This document shows, one piece after another, positions 5,759-5,868 of a DNA stretch of 5,868 nucleotides (the stretch's first letter is position 1; every line of letters starts with the position of its first letter). Position numbers and translations under genes: made by a program. The notes under the pieces are model-generated. The model had not been told where the DNA came from, ran no database searches, and saw only the letters and a program-made list of their open reading frames with translations. The DNA comes from RGIG5612 sp964528825 (GTDB taxonomy: Bacteria > Bacillota > Clostridia > Lachnospirales > Lachnospiraceae): the NCBI GenBank assembly GCA_964528825.1, contig CAZGVB010000063.1, positions 1 through 5,868 on the forward strand. Reading direction: 5' to 3'.

Positions 5759-5868
5759 AAGCTCCTCCTTTTTTCAAAATACTTCTGTACCAATGTTGCC
5801 GCAAAATTGATAAGCAATGTGAGCAGAAGCAAAATAGCCGCGATGGCAAATGCTATACCGAATTGGCC
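5755..5868 (-). CDS. pstA: phosphate ABC transporter permease PstA, C-terminal end (partial)
   Basis: The minus-strand frame is open from the right edge of the window to TGA at 5755-5757 and gives 37 residues. A hydrophobic membrane helix (about residues 4-26 of the fragment, ending LLLLTLLINFAATLV) is followed by a short positively charged cytoplasmic tail (QKYFEKRRSL). This is what the last transmembrane segment of a Pst permease looks like. I choose PstA over PstC because the usual order is pstS-pstC-pstA-pstB and this gene overlaps pstB by 4 bases. The fragment is too short to confirm it by signature motifs. The gene continues beyond the window. Confidence 0.85.
   Translation of the reverse strand, partial: GQFGIAFAIAAILLLLTLLINFAATLVQKYFEKRRSL

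Overview
The window looks like chromosomal DNA of a low-to-moderate GC Firmicute, most likely a Clostridia/Lachnospiraceae-type bacterium. This rests on strong purine-rich Shine-Dalgarno sites (AAGGAGG, GGAGG), a tRNA gene without encoded CCA, the style of the PhoP/PhoR proteins, and a pst-phoU cluster that runs directly into its two-component genes. The genus cannot be fixed from the sequence alone.

Left part (1-1871). A tRNA-Arg(CCT) gene lies on the minus strand at the edge, with a good sigma-A-type promoter about 60 bases upstream of it. A non-coding stretch of about 360 bases follows. It holds a strong hairpin, a small terminator-like hairpin, one copy of a dispersed repeat and a degenerate tandem array with a strict 7-base period (TATAGGA). 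Two plus-strand genes come next: a small P-loop kinase of the shikimate kinase family with altered substrate-site residues, and a classical short-chain dehydrogenase/reductase (SDR) whose active-site signature resembles polyol/ketose reductases. A strong hairpin that can terminate transcription in both directions closes this part.

Middle gap (1872-2036). This is non-coding and carries a second copy of the dispersed repeat plus a 10-base direct repeat at an exact 60-base interval.

Right part (2037-5868). A compact minus-strand phosphate operon reads from right to left: the end of the phosphate permease gene pstA, then pstB (ATPase), phoU (negative regulator), a PhoB/PhoP-family response regulator and a PhoR-type sensor kinase. 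Every junction overlaps, by 4, 4, 4 and 11 bases, so the genes are very probably co-transcribed and translationally coupled. PstB powers high-affinity phosphate import through PstC/PstA. PhoU links transporter state to the sensor kinase. The kinase and regulator adjust expression of the phosphate regulon, probably including this operon. Its promoter and any Pho box would lie upstream of pstS, outside the window.

I found no convincing undescribed multi-gene system. The least ordinary signals are the heptamer array, the dispersed hairpin repeat, and the shikimate kinase homologue with a changed substrate pocket.
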